A stretch of DNA of 46,094 nt from the NCBI GenBank assembly GCA_033721915.1, contig JAWWAC010000021.1, positions 1-46,094 of the forward strand, read 5' to 3'. The translations under genes and the position numbers were made by a program. Shown piece after piece: positions 1 to 7,322 of this stretch (position 1 is the stretch's first letter; each line of letters starts with the position of its first letter). The notes beneath the pieces are model-generated. The model searched no databases, was not told the DNA's origin, and was given only the letters and a program-made list of their open reading frames with translations. The stretch comes from REBR01 sp033721915 (GTDB lineage: Bacteria > Pseudomonadota > Gammaproteobacteria > Pseudomonadales > Oleiphilaceae).

Positions 1-171
1 CACGTGGTAGCCCAGTGACTGCACCTGCTCGAGGGGAAACTGATCATCACTGACCTTGGTTTCCTGCAGGCCTATGACATCCGGCGCGTAATCCGCCACC
101 AGCTGTTCCAGTTGATGCATCCGGGCACGGATGCCGTTCACGTTGAAACTGACCACTCGGAAGACGGACAT
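1..171 (-). CDS. xthA: Exodeoxyribonuclease III, 5' end only (partial)
   Basis: This is the first 57 codons of an exonuclease III/AP endonuclease; the rest lies beyond the left edge. The N-terminus MSVFRVVSFNVNGIRAR, followed by a DVIGLQETK stretch, is the signature start of the XthA family: the Asn of FNVNGIRAR and the Glu of LQETK are known metal and active-site residues. The enzyme cleaves DNA at abasic sites and digests duplex DNA from 3' ends in base-excision repair. It is transcribed leftward. The neighbouring minus-strand gene ends 99 bp upstream of the start at 271, so xthA may be read through from it or use its own promoter in that gap; I see no convincing promoter or terminator there. 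Confidence 0.93.
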   Translation of the reverse strand, partial: MSVFRVVSFNVNGIRARMHQLEQLVADYAPDVIGLQETKVSDDQFPLEQVQSLGYHV

Positions 172-270
172 GGGGTAACAGGGCTCCATGGGACGCTGAA
201 AGAATGAACCGGAGTGTAACACAGCTGCCGGGCCTGACAGTGTCCCCAGAGCCGGTACGGCAGACGGGTG

Positions 271-1038
271 TCAGCCGCAGTCCGGCCATTGCTGGTACTG
301 GTAGCGGATATGGCCGTCGACGTTTTCTTCCGGGTTGCCCTCACGGCGGATGTTGGTCCGGCCGATGTAGTCTGTCAGCTGGCGCTGTTCGTTGTAGCCG
401 ACGATGATGTCATCCACAAACCAGCGGGTGACCCAGCCGGTGGACTGCAGGGCGAAGGCGTAGTCGCCGCTCATGCCCTCGGGACTGTCGGTTCTGGCCA
501 CCTTGAAATCGTAGAATTTGCCCCGGGTGGAGGCCAGGAATCCGAGGCTGACAGGCTCTTTCTTCTCCACCAGCGTTTCCCAGTTACGCCCGGCCAGGGC
601 GGTGAAGCCGGCATCAATGACGCCGTTGGAGGGGATTCTGGCGGTGAAGGTTTTTTCCTCGCCTTCCATGGTCTGCCAGCGGATCTCGGCCCGCTTGTCG
701 TCCCGGTTGGTGACCTGCATGATTTCGTCGAAGCGTAGCTCTTCAATGGTGTAGCTCGGGCGCAGCTGGGAGTGCCTGTAGGTCAGTTCCTTGGTGGCAA
801 TGACCTCGCCGTCCGCGTCCTCGTAGCGGACAGTGTGCTCACGGATCCGCCAGTCACCGTCCTCACAGACACCCTGTTGTTCATGGTATTCCGTGTAGGC
901 CAGGTTCCCGGTACTGCGGTCGGTGACCTCTCCCTTGAACACTGCCCGTTGCTTGTCGTCGTCGGCCAGTGTCAGTGGCGCCACCAGCAACAGGGTCGCG
1001 GTGGCAAAAACCGTGGTTTTACCAGCGTTGTTCCACAT
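271..1038 (-). CDS. Exported protein of unknown function, last gene of the lipid-modification operon
   Basis: A 255-residue protein with an apparent Sec signal peptide: Asn/Lys-containing n-region, hydrophobic TTVFATATLLLVAPLTLA, then ADDD. The mature part is rich in charged and aromatic residues, suggesting a beta-rich soluble periplasmic protein; I recognise no catalytic motif. The ATG at 1038 is chosen because GAGGAG lies 7 bases upstream, inside the end of the preceding gene. The frame stays open further upstream, but that would place the signal peptide internally. It overlaps the DUF2878 gene by 20 bp, so it is probably translationally coupled and belongs to the same operon. Related clusters often carry other small exported proteins at this position (for example DUF3833); I cannot say it is the same family. 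Function unknown. Confidence 0.8.
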   Translation of the reverse strand: MWNNAGKTTVFATATLLLVAPLTLADDDKQRAVFKGEVTDRSTGNLAYTEYHEQQGVCEDGDWRIREHTVRYEDADGEVIATKELTYRHSQLRPSYTIEELRFDEIMQVTNRDDKRAEIRWQTMEGEEKTFTARIPSNGVIDAGFTALAGRNWETLVEKKEPVSLGFLASTRGKFYDFKVARTDSPEGMSGDYAFALQSTGWVTRWFVDDIIVGYNEQRQLTDYIGRTNIRREGNPEENVDGHIRYQYQQWPDCG

Positions 1039-1585
1039 AACCAGGCTCCTCATCCGATTCCATCCAGCGGCTGATGCGCTGGAATGTGGGAAACAAAAAC
1101 AGCCATCCCAGCGCCAGGGCCAGAAGCCCCCAGAGACCGTGTCCGATCTCAACAGCACCGATCTGTGCCGCGCTGTAATAGGCGAAGGCGCCGGCGAAGG
1201 GGGCCATCAGCAGTGTCAGCCTGGGCCAGCTGCGCATCCAGTAAAGACAGTGGTTCACCGTCGTGGCAAAGATCAGCCAGATGGCCACCAGCCACACCGG
1301 GATCATGCCCTCGGCGTAATAACCCTGGTTGTCCGGGAATCTCAGCACCCCCAGATTCTGCCAGAGAATGTCCACGACCATGCCGAGAAAGGCGGCCATG
1401 ACAATAAACCTCAGCTCACGCAGCGCCCTCTGGCTGATCCACAGCAGGTGCAGCGCAACGGCCGCCACCGTGACCAGTGCCGAGAGCTGCCCCGGCATCA
1501 GCACATTCAGTGTCCAGCACAACTGGAAGAGAACGAAGTTGGTGACCTTGCTCTGGGTGTCACTCAGGCGGGGCAGTGGGCTCAT
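1019..1585 (-). CDS. DUF2878 family inner-membrane protein
   Basis: A 188-residue, strongly hydrophobic protein with about five predicted membrane helices, for example FVLFQLCWTLNVLM, LVTVAAVALHLLW, FIVMAAFLGMVVDIL, MIPVWLVAIWLIFAT and LLMAPFAGAFAYYSA. Composition and context match DUF2878, a family repeatedly found beside DUF1365, cyclopropane-synthase-like methyltransferases and FAD oxidoreductases in gammaproteobacteria. No biochemical role is established. The start at 1585 overlaps the stop of the methyltransferase by 4 bp (ATGA), a typical coupling arrangement. It presumably works in the inner membrane, where the phospholipid substrates of the methyltransferase lie, but whether it transports, anchors or senses lipid is unknown. 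Confidence 0.82.
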   Translation of the reverse strand: MSPLPRLSDTQSKVTNFVLFQLCWTLNVLMPGQLSALVTVAAVALHLLWISQRALRELRFIVMAAFLGMVVDILWQNLGVLRFPDNQGYYAEGMIPVWLVAIWLIFATTVNHCLYWMRSWPRLTLLMAPFAGAFAYYSAAQIGAVEIGHGLWGLLALALGWLFLFPTFQRISRWMESDEEPGYVEQRW

Positions 1586-2838
1586 ACAGTCACCAGGTTG
1601 GGGCGTTTGTTGCGGGGCTTGGCAAACAGCAGCTGTGCGTCGCCAATGGCCCTCTCGGCAAAACCGGCCTCACAGTAGCAGAAATAGAAATCCCAGAGGC
1701 GTACAAAGGCCTCATTGTAGCCCGTCTCGTGCAGTGCCTGGCGGCTGCCCAGGAAACGCTCTCGCCAGCAGGCCAGTGTGCGGGCATAGTGAAAGCCGAT
1801 GTCTTCCAGGTGGGTCAGCACCAGGTCCGACTGGGTCTGTGTGGATTCCAGAATCGCCGCCAGCGAGGGGATGAAGCTGCCCGGGAAGATATGGCGCTGG
1901 ATAAAGTCCACGTTTTTCAGTGCCCGCTGGTAGCGTTGCTCAGGCAGTGTAATGGCCTGGATCAGCGCCAGTCCGTCTTCCTTGAGCAGCTGGCTGACAG
2001 TGCGGATATAGGTGGGCAGGTACTGGGGGCCCACCGCCTCGATCATCTCGATGGAGACCAGCTTGTCGAAACGCCCGGTGAGTTTGCGGTAATCCTCAAA
2101 CAGCAGTGTGATGCGATCCTCCAGGCCCTGTTCGCGGATGCGTTCTGCAGCCCAGTCGTACTGTTCCCTGGAGATGGTGGTGGTGGTGACATGGCAGCCG
2201 TAATGACGGGCGGCGTGAAGTGCGAAACCGCCCCATCCGGTACCGATTTCCACCACATGGTCCGTTGGTGTCAGTGCCAGCTTCTGGCAGATCCGGTCCA
2301 GCTTGGTGAACTGGGCCTGTTCCAGTGTGCTGTCGTCGCTGGGGAAAATGGCCGCAGAGTACATCATGCTGCTGTCCAGGAAGCGCTCGAACAGGTCGTT
2401 GCCCAGGTCGTAGTGGGCCTCGATGTTCTTGCGCGATCCGGTCTCGCTGTTGCGGTTGGCCCAGTGCAGCGCTTTCAGTGCCGGTTTGGTCAGCCAGCTG
2501 TAGCGGTCCTCGAACTGGTTGAGACGGTCCACGTTGCGGGCAAACAGACGCAGCAGTGCGGTGAGGTCGGGGCTGCTCCAGTCACCGGCCACATAGGCTT
2601 CCGCCGCGCCGATGCTGCCACCGGTGAGCATGTCTCGCCAGCAGCTGGAGTCGCTGATGCTCAGGCTGGCACTGAGTCCGTCACTGGCTGGTTCGCCGAA
2701 GTGGTGGCTTTCATGGCCTTCGTGGATGCTCAGCTCACCGTCACGGATCTGGCTCAGCTGAGCCAGCACCAGCTTGCGGGCCAGACGGTCCAGACGTCCC
2801 GGAGAGACGCTTTGGTTGTTGATGTCTATATTTTCCAT
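1582..2838 (-). CDS. Cyclopropane-fatty-acyl-phospholipid synthase-like SAM methyltransferase
   Basis: A 418-residue member of the Cfa/mycolic-acid methyltransferase family. These enzymes transfer a methylene or methyl group from S-adenosylmethionine to the cis double bond of a phospholipid acyl chain. Visible marks are NIEAHYDLGNDLF (about 138-150), the SAM-binding VVEIGTGWGGFA (about 195-206), and the following MMYSAAIF and FDKLVSIEMIEAVG segments. The length is slightly above E. coli Cfa (382 aa). The start is supported by AAGG 7 bases upstream of the ATG. It overlaps DUF1365 by 13 bp and DUF2878 by 4 bp. Relatives in this setting include enzymes making methylated unsaturated or furan fatty acids as well as true cyclopropane synthases, so the product is uncertain and no symbol is given. 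Confidence 0.9.
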   Translation of the reverse strand: MENIDINNQSVSPGRLDRLARKLVLAQLSQIRDGELSIHEGHESHHFGEPASDGLSASLSISDSSCWRDMLTGGSIGAAEAYVAGDWSSPDLTALLRLFARNVDRLNQFEDRYSWLTKPALKALHWANRNSETGSRKNIEAHYDLGNDLFERFLDSSMMYSAAIFPSDDSTLEQAQFTKLDRICQKLALTPTDHVVEIGTGWGGFALHAARHYGCHVTTTTISREQYDWAAERIREQGLEDRITLLFEDYRKLTGRFDKLVSIEMIEAVGPQYLPTYIRTVSQLLKEDGLALIQAITLPEQRYQRALKNVDFIQRHIFPGSFIPSLAAILESTQTQSDLVLTHLEDIGFHYARTLACWRERFLGSRQALHETGYNEAFVRLWDFYFCYCEAGFAERAIGDAQLLFAKPRNKRPNLVTV

Positions 2839-3704
2839 GAGGTTACCTTGCCTTCATGCGGTATTTTCGAGGAAGACGCCCGACGTTGCGCGGGGTTCTC
2901 CGGTTGTTGTTCCGGTGTGGTGCGCTCTGTGGCGTCACCCGGGTGATCATGAAAACGGGCCCCCTTGAGCTTCAGTTGCAGTGCCTGCCAGTAGATGCCC
3001 GCCGTGCCCTTGAGGGTTTCCAGTGGGTAGCGCACCAGTGAGCGGCTCATGCTGGCTTTAGTCAGAGGCTCACGGGTGAGATCCAGGGTGGCATCGAACA
3101 CCTTGATGCCCTCCCGGTGCACGTTCATATGCACCCGGAATTCGCCGGGACGGAAGCTGAACAGCCACTCGTAGCCCTGATCCATGGGGTTGAAGGGGGA
3201 GACATGGAAGTCCTTGCTGAAGCGGTAGCGCTGGGTCCACCAGCCGTCATCGGATACCTGTCCCTGTGGCTGGTAAAGGCAGTAGCTGTGCCGCTCTCCC
3301 CAGGGGGTATTGGTGATCTGGGCCACGATGCTGCGGGGCACCGGGTTGGACTGGGACGGGGCACTGGCTTCGTAGCAGAGATAGAAACTGACCGGGTTGA
3401 AGCAGTAGCCCAGGTAACGGGGGTGGGTGACCAACTGTATGGGGCCGTCAGGGCGCCATCCGGTGGCCTTGTGCACATGGCTGCGCACGGCCTCGTCCAG
3501 ATCCGCCTGTGCGGGGTCGAAATAGTCCTTGCGGCGAAACCAGACCCAGTTGAAGTACCCTGTGGAAACCAGCGGGTTCAGGGCGCCGAGCTTGTTCCAT
3601 TCCGACAGGACCACGCCGTACATGCCAATGGGGTAGTCAAAGGCATGGATCACCGGCGTCATGCGACGGTGGCGGATATGACCTGTCAGAAATTCGCTGT
3701 GCAT
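2826..3704 (-). CDS. DUF1365 family protein
   Basis: A 292-residue DUF1365 protein. The family signature is clear: an N-terminal GHIRHRRMTPVIHAFDYPIGM, then TGYFNWVWFRRKDYF, and LVTHPRYLGYCFNPVSFYLCY with the near-invariant Asn-Pro-Val-Ser-Phe-Tyr core. DUF1365 proteins are almost always beside a Cfa-like methyltransferase and an FAD-dependent oxidoreductase, and a role in handling or modifying membrane fatty acids is suspected but unproven. The last 35 or so residues are polar, Pro/Glu/Ser-rich and outside the conserved domain; they overlap the start of the methyltransferase gene by 13 bp. The start shares one base with the stop of the oxidoreductase gene (TAATG), so translation is probably coupled to it. 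Confidence 0.9.
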   Translation of the reverse strand: MHSEFLTGHIRHRRMTPVIHAFDYPIGMYGVVLSEWNKLGALNPLVSTGYFNWVWFRRKDYFDPAQADLDEAVRSHVHKATGWRPDGPIQLVTHPRYLGYCFNPVSFYLCYEASAPSQSNPVPRSIVAQITNTPWGERHSYCLYQPQGQVSDDGWWTQRYRFSKDFHVSPFNPMDQGYEWLFSFRPGEFRVHMNVHREGIKVFDATLDLTREPLTKASMSRSLVRYPLETLKGTAGIYWQALQLKLKGARFHDHPGDATERTTPEQQPENPAQRRASSSKIPHEGKVTSWKI

Positions 3705-4963
3705 TACCAGTCTATCCCCAGTGACCGGGTCACTCTCAGGGCGCTCTGCACCCCGTCTTCGTGGAAGCCATTGAACCAGTAGGCACCACAGTAATGAGTA
3801 CGATTGACAGCACCGATCTGATCATACTGTTGCTGCGCTTTAATGCCCTCCAGGGTGAAGCTGGGGTGGGCGTAGCGGAAGCGTTTGATAATACGATCCG
3901 GGTCTATGGCGTGTGTGCGGTTGAGCGTCACACAGAGGGTCTCCGGGGCATCCTGGAAGTTCTGCAGGATGTTCATGTTGTAGGTGACCGACACCGGCTC
4001 ATTGGCCTTTTCCGGAATATGGTAGTTCCAGGCCGCCCAGGCGCGGCGGTTGCGTGGCAGCACGGAGGCGTCCGTGTGCAGGACCACGTCGTTGTCCTGG
4101 TAGGGCAGTGCACCGAGAATGCGTTTCTCGTCGTCACTGGGGTCGGACAGCATCGCCAGTGCCTGGTCGCTGTGGGTGGCCATCACCACCTGGTCGAACC
4201 GCTCGGCACCTCGGTGCGAGTGCAGTGTGACACCGTCCGGGTCACGCTCCACGGCGGTGACCTGGGTGTTCAGGTAAAGCTGGTCGCCGAAGGCGGGTAG
4301 CATCTTCTCGATATAGCTGGCAGAGCCGCCACTGAGCACCCGCCAGGTGGGTCGGTCGTCCACCGAGAGCATGCCGTGGTTGTTGAAGAAATCCAGGAAG
4401 AAGCGCACCGGGAATGCCTCCATGGCCGACTCAGAAGCCGACCAGATGGCCGAGCCCATGGGCACAATGTAGTAATCCCGGAAATAGCGGGAAAAACCGT
4501 GCTGTTTCAGGTAATCCTGCAGCGTCTGCTGCTCCGGTATGCGTCCCGCGGCCAGGTCATCACGGCTGAGCTTGTTGAAACGGAGTATTTCCCGGATCAG
4601 GTTGAGAAAGCGGGGGTTGAGCAGGTTGCTGCGCTGGGCAAACAGGGTGTTGAGGCTGGTGCCGTTGTATTCCAGGCCATTGTATTCGCTTTTGACGCTG
4701 AAGCTCATGGAGCTGACTTCACTGGTCACACCCAGTTCGTCCATCAGACGGATAAAACCGGGGTAGGTCCAGTCGTTGTAGACAATAAAACCGGTGTTCA
4801 CGGGCCAGACGCGGCCACCCAGTGTCACCTGCTCGGTGTTGGTGTGGCCACCGGGCTTGTCACTGGCTTCGAACAGGTGCACATCGTACTGGCGGGAAAG
4901 CAGCCAGGCGCTGGTCAGTCCGGCGATGCCGGTGCCGATCACGGCAATGGAGGTTCTGTTCAT
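3704..4963 (-). CDS. FAD-dependent oxidoreductase, amine-oxidase fold, of the cfa/DUF1365 cluster
   Basis: A 419-residue flavoprotein. The N-terminus IAVIGTGIAGLTSAWLLSRQYDVHLFEASDKPGGHTNT contains the GxGxxG dinucleotide motif (residues 10-15), the acidic residue at the end of strand 2 and the downstream PGGH typical of amine-oxidase/phytoene-desaturase-like enzymes. The C-terminus GAYWFNGFHEDGVQSALRVT fits the final FAD-contacting segment of this family. Homologues are regular partners of DUF1365 and Cfa-like methyltransferases. A reasonable inference is desaturation or oxidation of a methylated acyl chain, as proposed for the furan fatty acid pathway. Substrate unknown. It starts 37 bp after the stop of the dehydrogenase gene and shares one base with DUF1365. 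Confidence 0.88.
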   Translation of the reverse strand: MNRTSIAVIGTGIAGLTSAWLLSRQYDVHLFEASDKPGGHTNTEQVTLGGRVWPVNTGFIVYNDWTYPGFIRLMDELGVTSEVSSMSFSVKSEYNGLEYNGTSLNTLFAQRSNLLNPRFLNLIREILRFNKLSRDDLAAGRIPEQQTLQDYLKQHGFSRYFRDYYIVPMGSAIWSASESAMEAFPVRFFLDFFNNHGMLSVDDRPTWRVLSGGSASYIEKMLPAFGDQLYLNTQVTAVERDPDGVTLHSHRGAERFDQVVMATHSDQALAMLSDPSDDEKRILGALPYQDNDVVLHTDASVLPRNRRAWAAWNYHIPEKANEPVSVTYNMNILQNFQDAPETLCVTLNRTHAIDPDRIIKRFRYAHPSFTLEGIKAQQQYDQIGAVNRTHYCGAYWFNGFHEDGVQSALRVTRSLGIDW

Positions 4964-5000
4964 GTTTGCGGGAAGGTCCTTGGGTTAGGCAGTACCCGGC

Positions 5001-5798
5001 TCAGGCCGGGTCATCCTTGCGGTTGCTGCGGGCCATGGAGGCGGCCAGGGCATCGGTCAGCCACTGTGGCAGCAGGCCCATCAGCTTCAGTGTCAGTGTA
5101 AAACGCTTGGGAAACTGGATTTCACGGCGGCCTTTGGCCAGTCCGCTGACAATGCGCTCCGCCGCGTCCTCTGCGCTGATCAGGAACGGCATGGGGAAGT
5201 CGTTCTGGTCGGTCAATGGGGTTTTGACGAAGCCCGGTGACACCACCGAGACGGTGATGTTCTCCGCCTTCAGGTCCGCCCTCAGGGACTGGCCGAAGTA
5301 GGTGAGTGCCGCTTTGGAGGCGCCATAGGCCTCGGCCCTGGTAAAGGGGAACCACCAGGCGGAGGAGCTCACCAGAGCCAGCATGGGCGCGCGGCCCTGT
5401 TTGACGCTGGCCCTCAGTGCGGGCAGTGCCGCCTGAACGGATCGGGCCGAGCCCACCACATTGGTGTTCATCACACGGGCCACCATTTCGGCGTCGAAAT
5501 CCGCCACATCCATGTACTCACAGGTACCGGCATTGAGAATGGCCCAGTCCAGTGATTCCTGTTGCGACAGGAACTCCCCCATGCGGGCACAGTCCTCATC
5601 ACTGGTGGTATCACCGGGCAGTGGAATCACCAGTCCGTTATGCCGACGGGCCAGTTCATCGAGGCGGTCACGGCTGCGACCGGTGGCGATCACCCGGTGC
5701 CCCTGTGCCACCAGCATTTCCAGTACCGACAGTCCAATGCCGGAGGTGGCTCCGGTCAGCCAGACGGTGCGGGTTGATGGTTGTGTTGCCTGATTCAT
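5001..5798 (-). CDS. Short-chain dehydrogenase/reductase
   Basis: A 265-residue classical SDR. The nucleotide-binding TGATSGIG lies at about 15-22, NAG at 89-91, the catalytic Ser in SSSAWW at about 144-146, and the YxxxK pair in YGASK (Tyr158, Lys162). The Arg-rich ATGRSRDRL after the second strand suggests NADP(H) preference. After the core there is a C-terminal segment, LTLKLMGLLPQWLTDALAASMARS, that is amphipathic to hydrophobic and could touch the membrane. The gene overlaps the NTF2-like gene by 4 bp and precedes the FAD oxidoreductase by 37 bp, placing it in the lipid operon. The substrate is probably a fatty acyl derivative or another lipophilic carbonyl, by context only. Confidence 0.88.
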   Translation of the reverse strand: MNQATQPSTRTVWLTGATSGIGLSVLEMLVAQGHRVIATGRSRDRLDELARRHNGLVIPLPGDTTSDEDCARMGEFLSQQESLDWAILNAGTCEYMDVADFDAEMVARVMNTNVVGSARSVQAALPALRASVKQGRAPMLALVSSSAWWFPFTRAEAYGASKAALTYFGQSLRADLKAENITVSVVSPGFVKTPLTDQNDFPMPFLISAEDAAERIVSGLAKGRREIQFPKRFTLTLKLMGLLPQWLTDALAASMARSNRKDDPA

Positions 5799-6226
5799 GC
5801 CGCGTACCTCTTTAACCAGCGAACAGCCGCGCCGAGCAACGGTATGTTTTCATACAGCAGTTGGCCGGCATCGAAATAATCCCGGTGGTGGGTGACCCGC
5901 TGCCCTGCAAACTGCAGATGACTGATGCCATCCACCTGCAGTGACTGACCCGAGCGCAGTTTCCTGTGCTGCAGGTGCATCACCCAGGGCAGAACGATAC
6001 GGTCACCGTCCACTACCGGCTTTCCGTAATCAAAACGACATTGGATCACATTGCTGTAGGCGCCGGTGAAGTAAGCGGTCAGTGACTGAAGACCTTCCAC
6101 CCGCACAAAGGGGTCCTGGAACAGGGCGTTCTCATGGTAGACCTGTTCCAGGCCCTCCAAGTGCTGGCTGCCAAGCCGGTTGAACAGGGCTTTGAAATGC
6201 TCAAGACCCGTCAGAGCCTCACTCAT
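5795..6226 (-). CDS. NTF2-like (SnoaL-type) protein
   Basis: A 143-residue protein with the cone-shaped NTF2/SnoaL pattern: an amphipathic start followed by YHENALFQDPFVRVEGLQSLTAYF, in which the FQDPF...VEG segment is characteristic, and a Trp/His-rich strand region including HHRDYFDAGQLLYENIP near the end. Proteins of this fold act as small cyclases, isomerases, hydratases or pure ligand binders, so fold alone does not give the reaction. A close relative is a usual member of DUF1365/Cfa/SDR clusters. It overlaps the desaturase by 8 bp upstream and the SDR by 4 bp downstream. A role as isomerase or binding protein for a modified acyl chain is an inference. Confidence 0.8.
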   Translation of the reverse strand: MSEALTGLEHFKALFNRLGSQHLEGLEQVYHENALFQDPFVRVEGLQSLTAYFTGAYSNVIQCRFDYGKPVVDGDRIVLPWVMHLQHRKLRSGQSLQVDGISHLQFAGQRVTHHRDYFDAGQLLYENIPLLGAAVRWLKRYAA

Positions 6227-7208
6227 TGGCGGCTCCCGGAAGGGACGGATCCACAGGGCCGGAGCGGCGTCGCTGGTCCTGATGCAGTGTCTCCTGGCGA
6301 ATGTGCTGGGGGATGGGCTTGAGGTCGTAGATGATACCCAGTTTCGACATCAGCCACAGAACGTAATAGGTGATATCCACCTCGTACCAGCGGAATCCCT
6401 GGCGGGCAGAACCCGGCCAGCGGTGATGGTTGTTGTGCCAGCCCTCACCCAGTGTGACCAGTGCCAGCAGGAAATTGTTGCGGCTGGAGTCCGGTGTATT
6501 GAAACGACGGCGCCCCCAGACATGAGCCAGTGAATTGATGGAGACGGTGCCGTGGAACAGGGCCACGGTGGAGATAAAGAAGCCCCAGATCAGCAGTTGC
6601 GGGCCGTTGGTGCCCAGTAACGGTGCCGTGGCCGCCAGCAGCTCGCCCAGGCCGTAGATCAGCAGTATGCAGCTCAGAGGTACCAGTGCATCAAAGCGGT
6701 TGATAAAGCGCAGCTCCGGGAACTTCATCCAGTCCTTGATGCGTTTTTCGTCGGTGCGGAAGGCCGCATCACAGGTGAACCAGCCCAGGTGAGACCACCA
6801 GAAGCCCTGTTGTGTGGGCGAGTGCAGGTCGTTGGGCTCATCGGAGTGCTGGTGGTGGTGCCTGTGGTGGGCGGCCCACCACAGGGGGCCACGCTGTGCG
6901 GCAGAGGCGCCGAGTATGGCAAACACCAGCTGCCAGCCGCGGTTGGCCTTGAAGGTCTTGTGGGCAAAATAGCGGTGGTAGAAACCGGTAATGGCAAACA
7001 TGCGCAGCAGGAAAAAGCCCACGGCAAACCAGACCGCAAAGGGGCTGATACCGACCCAGATAACCCCAAGGCAGGCCAGGTGCAGTGCGATAAAGGGCAG
7101 CACCCGGATCCAGTTGAAGTCGGTGTTGGTGCTGTCGATGTGATCCGTTTGCGCTTCGGAATCGAACCATCTCACAATATTCAGAGCAAAGTTCTTGATC
7201 TGGGACAT
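6219..7208 (-). CDS. Acyl-CoA/acyl-lipid desaturase, delta-9 type
   Basis: A 329-residue membrane di-iron desaturase. The three histidine boxes are HRYFAH (residues 78-83), HRHHH (115-119) and HNNHH (258-262), separated by two pairs of membrane segments in the stearoyl-CoA desaturase order. WWAAHHRHHH and LGEGWHNNHH are typical of the bacterial DesC-type delta-9 branch. It would place a cis double bond in a saturated acyl chain with O2 and electrons from a ferredoxin- or cytochrome-type donor not seen here. It is the first gene of the minus-strand operon. As a supplier of cis-unsaturated chains, the substrate of Cfa-type methyltransferases, it gives the cluster a coherent logic. The start overlaps nothing and lies 114 bp from the divergent FAD gene. 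Confidence 0.9.
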   Translation of the reverse strand: MSQIKNFALNIVRWFDSEAQTDHIDSTNTDFNWIRVLPFIALHLACLGVIWVGISPFAVWFAVGFFLLRMFAITGFYHRYFAHKTFKANRGWQLVFAILGASAAQRGPLWWAAHHRHHHQHSDEPNDLHSPTQQGFWWSHLGWFTCDAAFRTDEKRIKDWMKFPELRFINRFDALVPLSCILLIYGLGELLAATAPLLGTNGPQLLIWGFFISTVALFHGTVSINSLAHVWGRRRFNTPDSSRNNFLLALVTLGEGWHNNHHRWPGSARQGFRWYEVDITYYVLWLMSKLGIIYDLKPIPQHIRQETLHQDQRRRSGPVDPSLPGAANE

Positions 7209-7232
7209 TATTCCAACCTGTTACGTCTTGGA

Positions 7233-7269
7233 GGTGACCGGAATCCGGCCATTGCTGTTTCCGGTCACC
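7233..7269. promoter_or_regulatory. 11-bp perfect inverted repeat in the divergent control region
   Basis: The 114-bp spacer between the desaturase (minus) and the renalase-like gene (plus) contains GGTGACCGGAA at 7233-7243 and its exact complement TTCCGGTCACC at 7259-7269, separated by 15 bp. No T-tract follows on either strand and both flanking genes point away, so a terminator is unlikely. Arms about 2.5 helical turns apart, centre to centre, could be two half-operators of a dimeric regulator controlling both genes. A smaller palindrome, CCGGAATCCGG, overlaps the left arm. The regulator is not encoded next to the site. Confidence 0.5.
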
Positions 7270-7322
7270 GTCATTGAAACCTGCGCGGTCATCCCTACCG
7301 GCGCATTTATGCGGAGCGCTCC

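Noticed and set aside
1576..2946. A 456-codon open frame on the plus strand
   Set aside because: It is antisense to the Cfa-like methyltransferase and lacks any family similarity or plausible ribosome-binding site.
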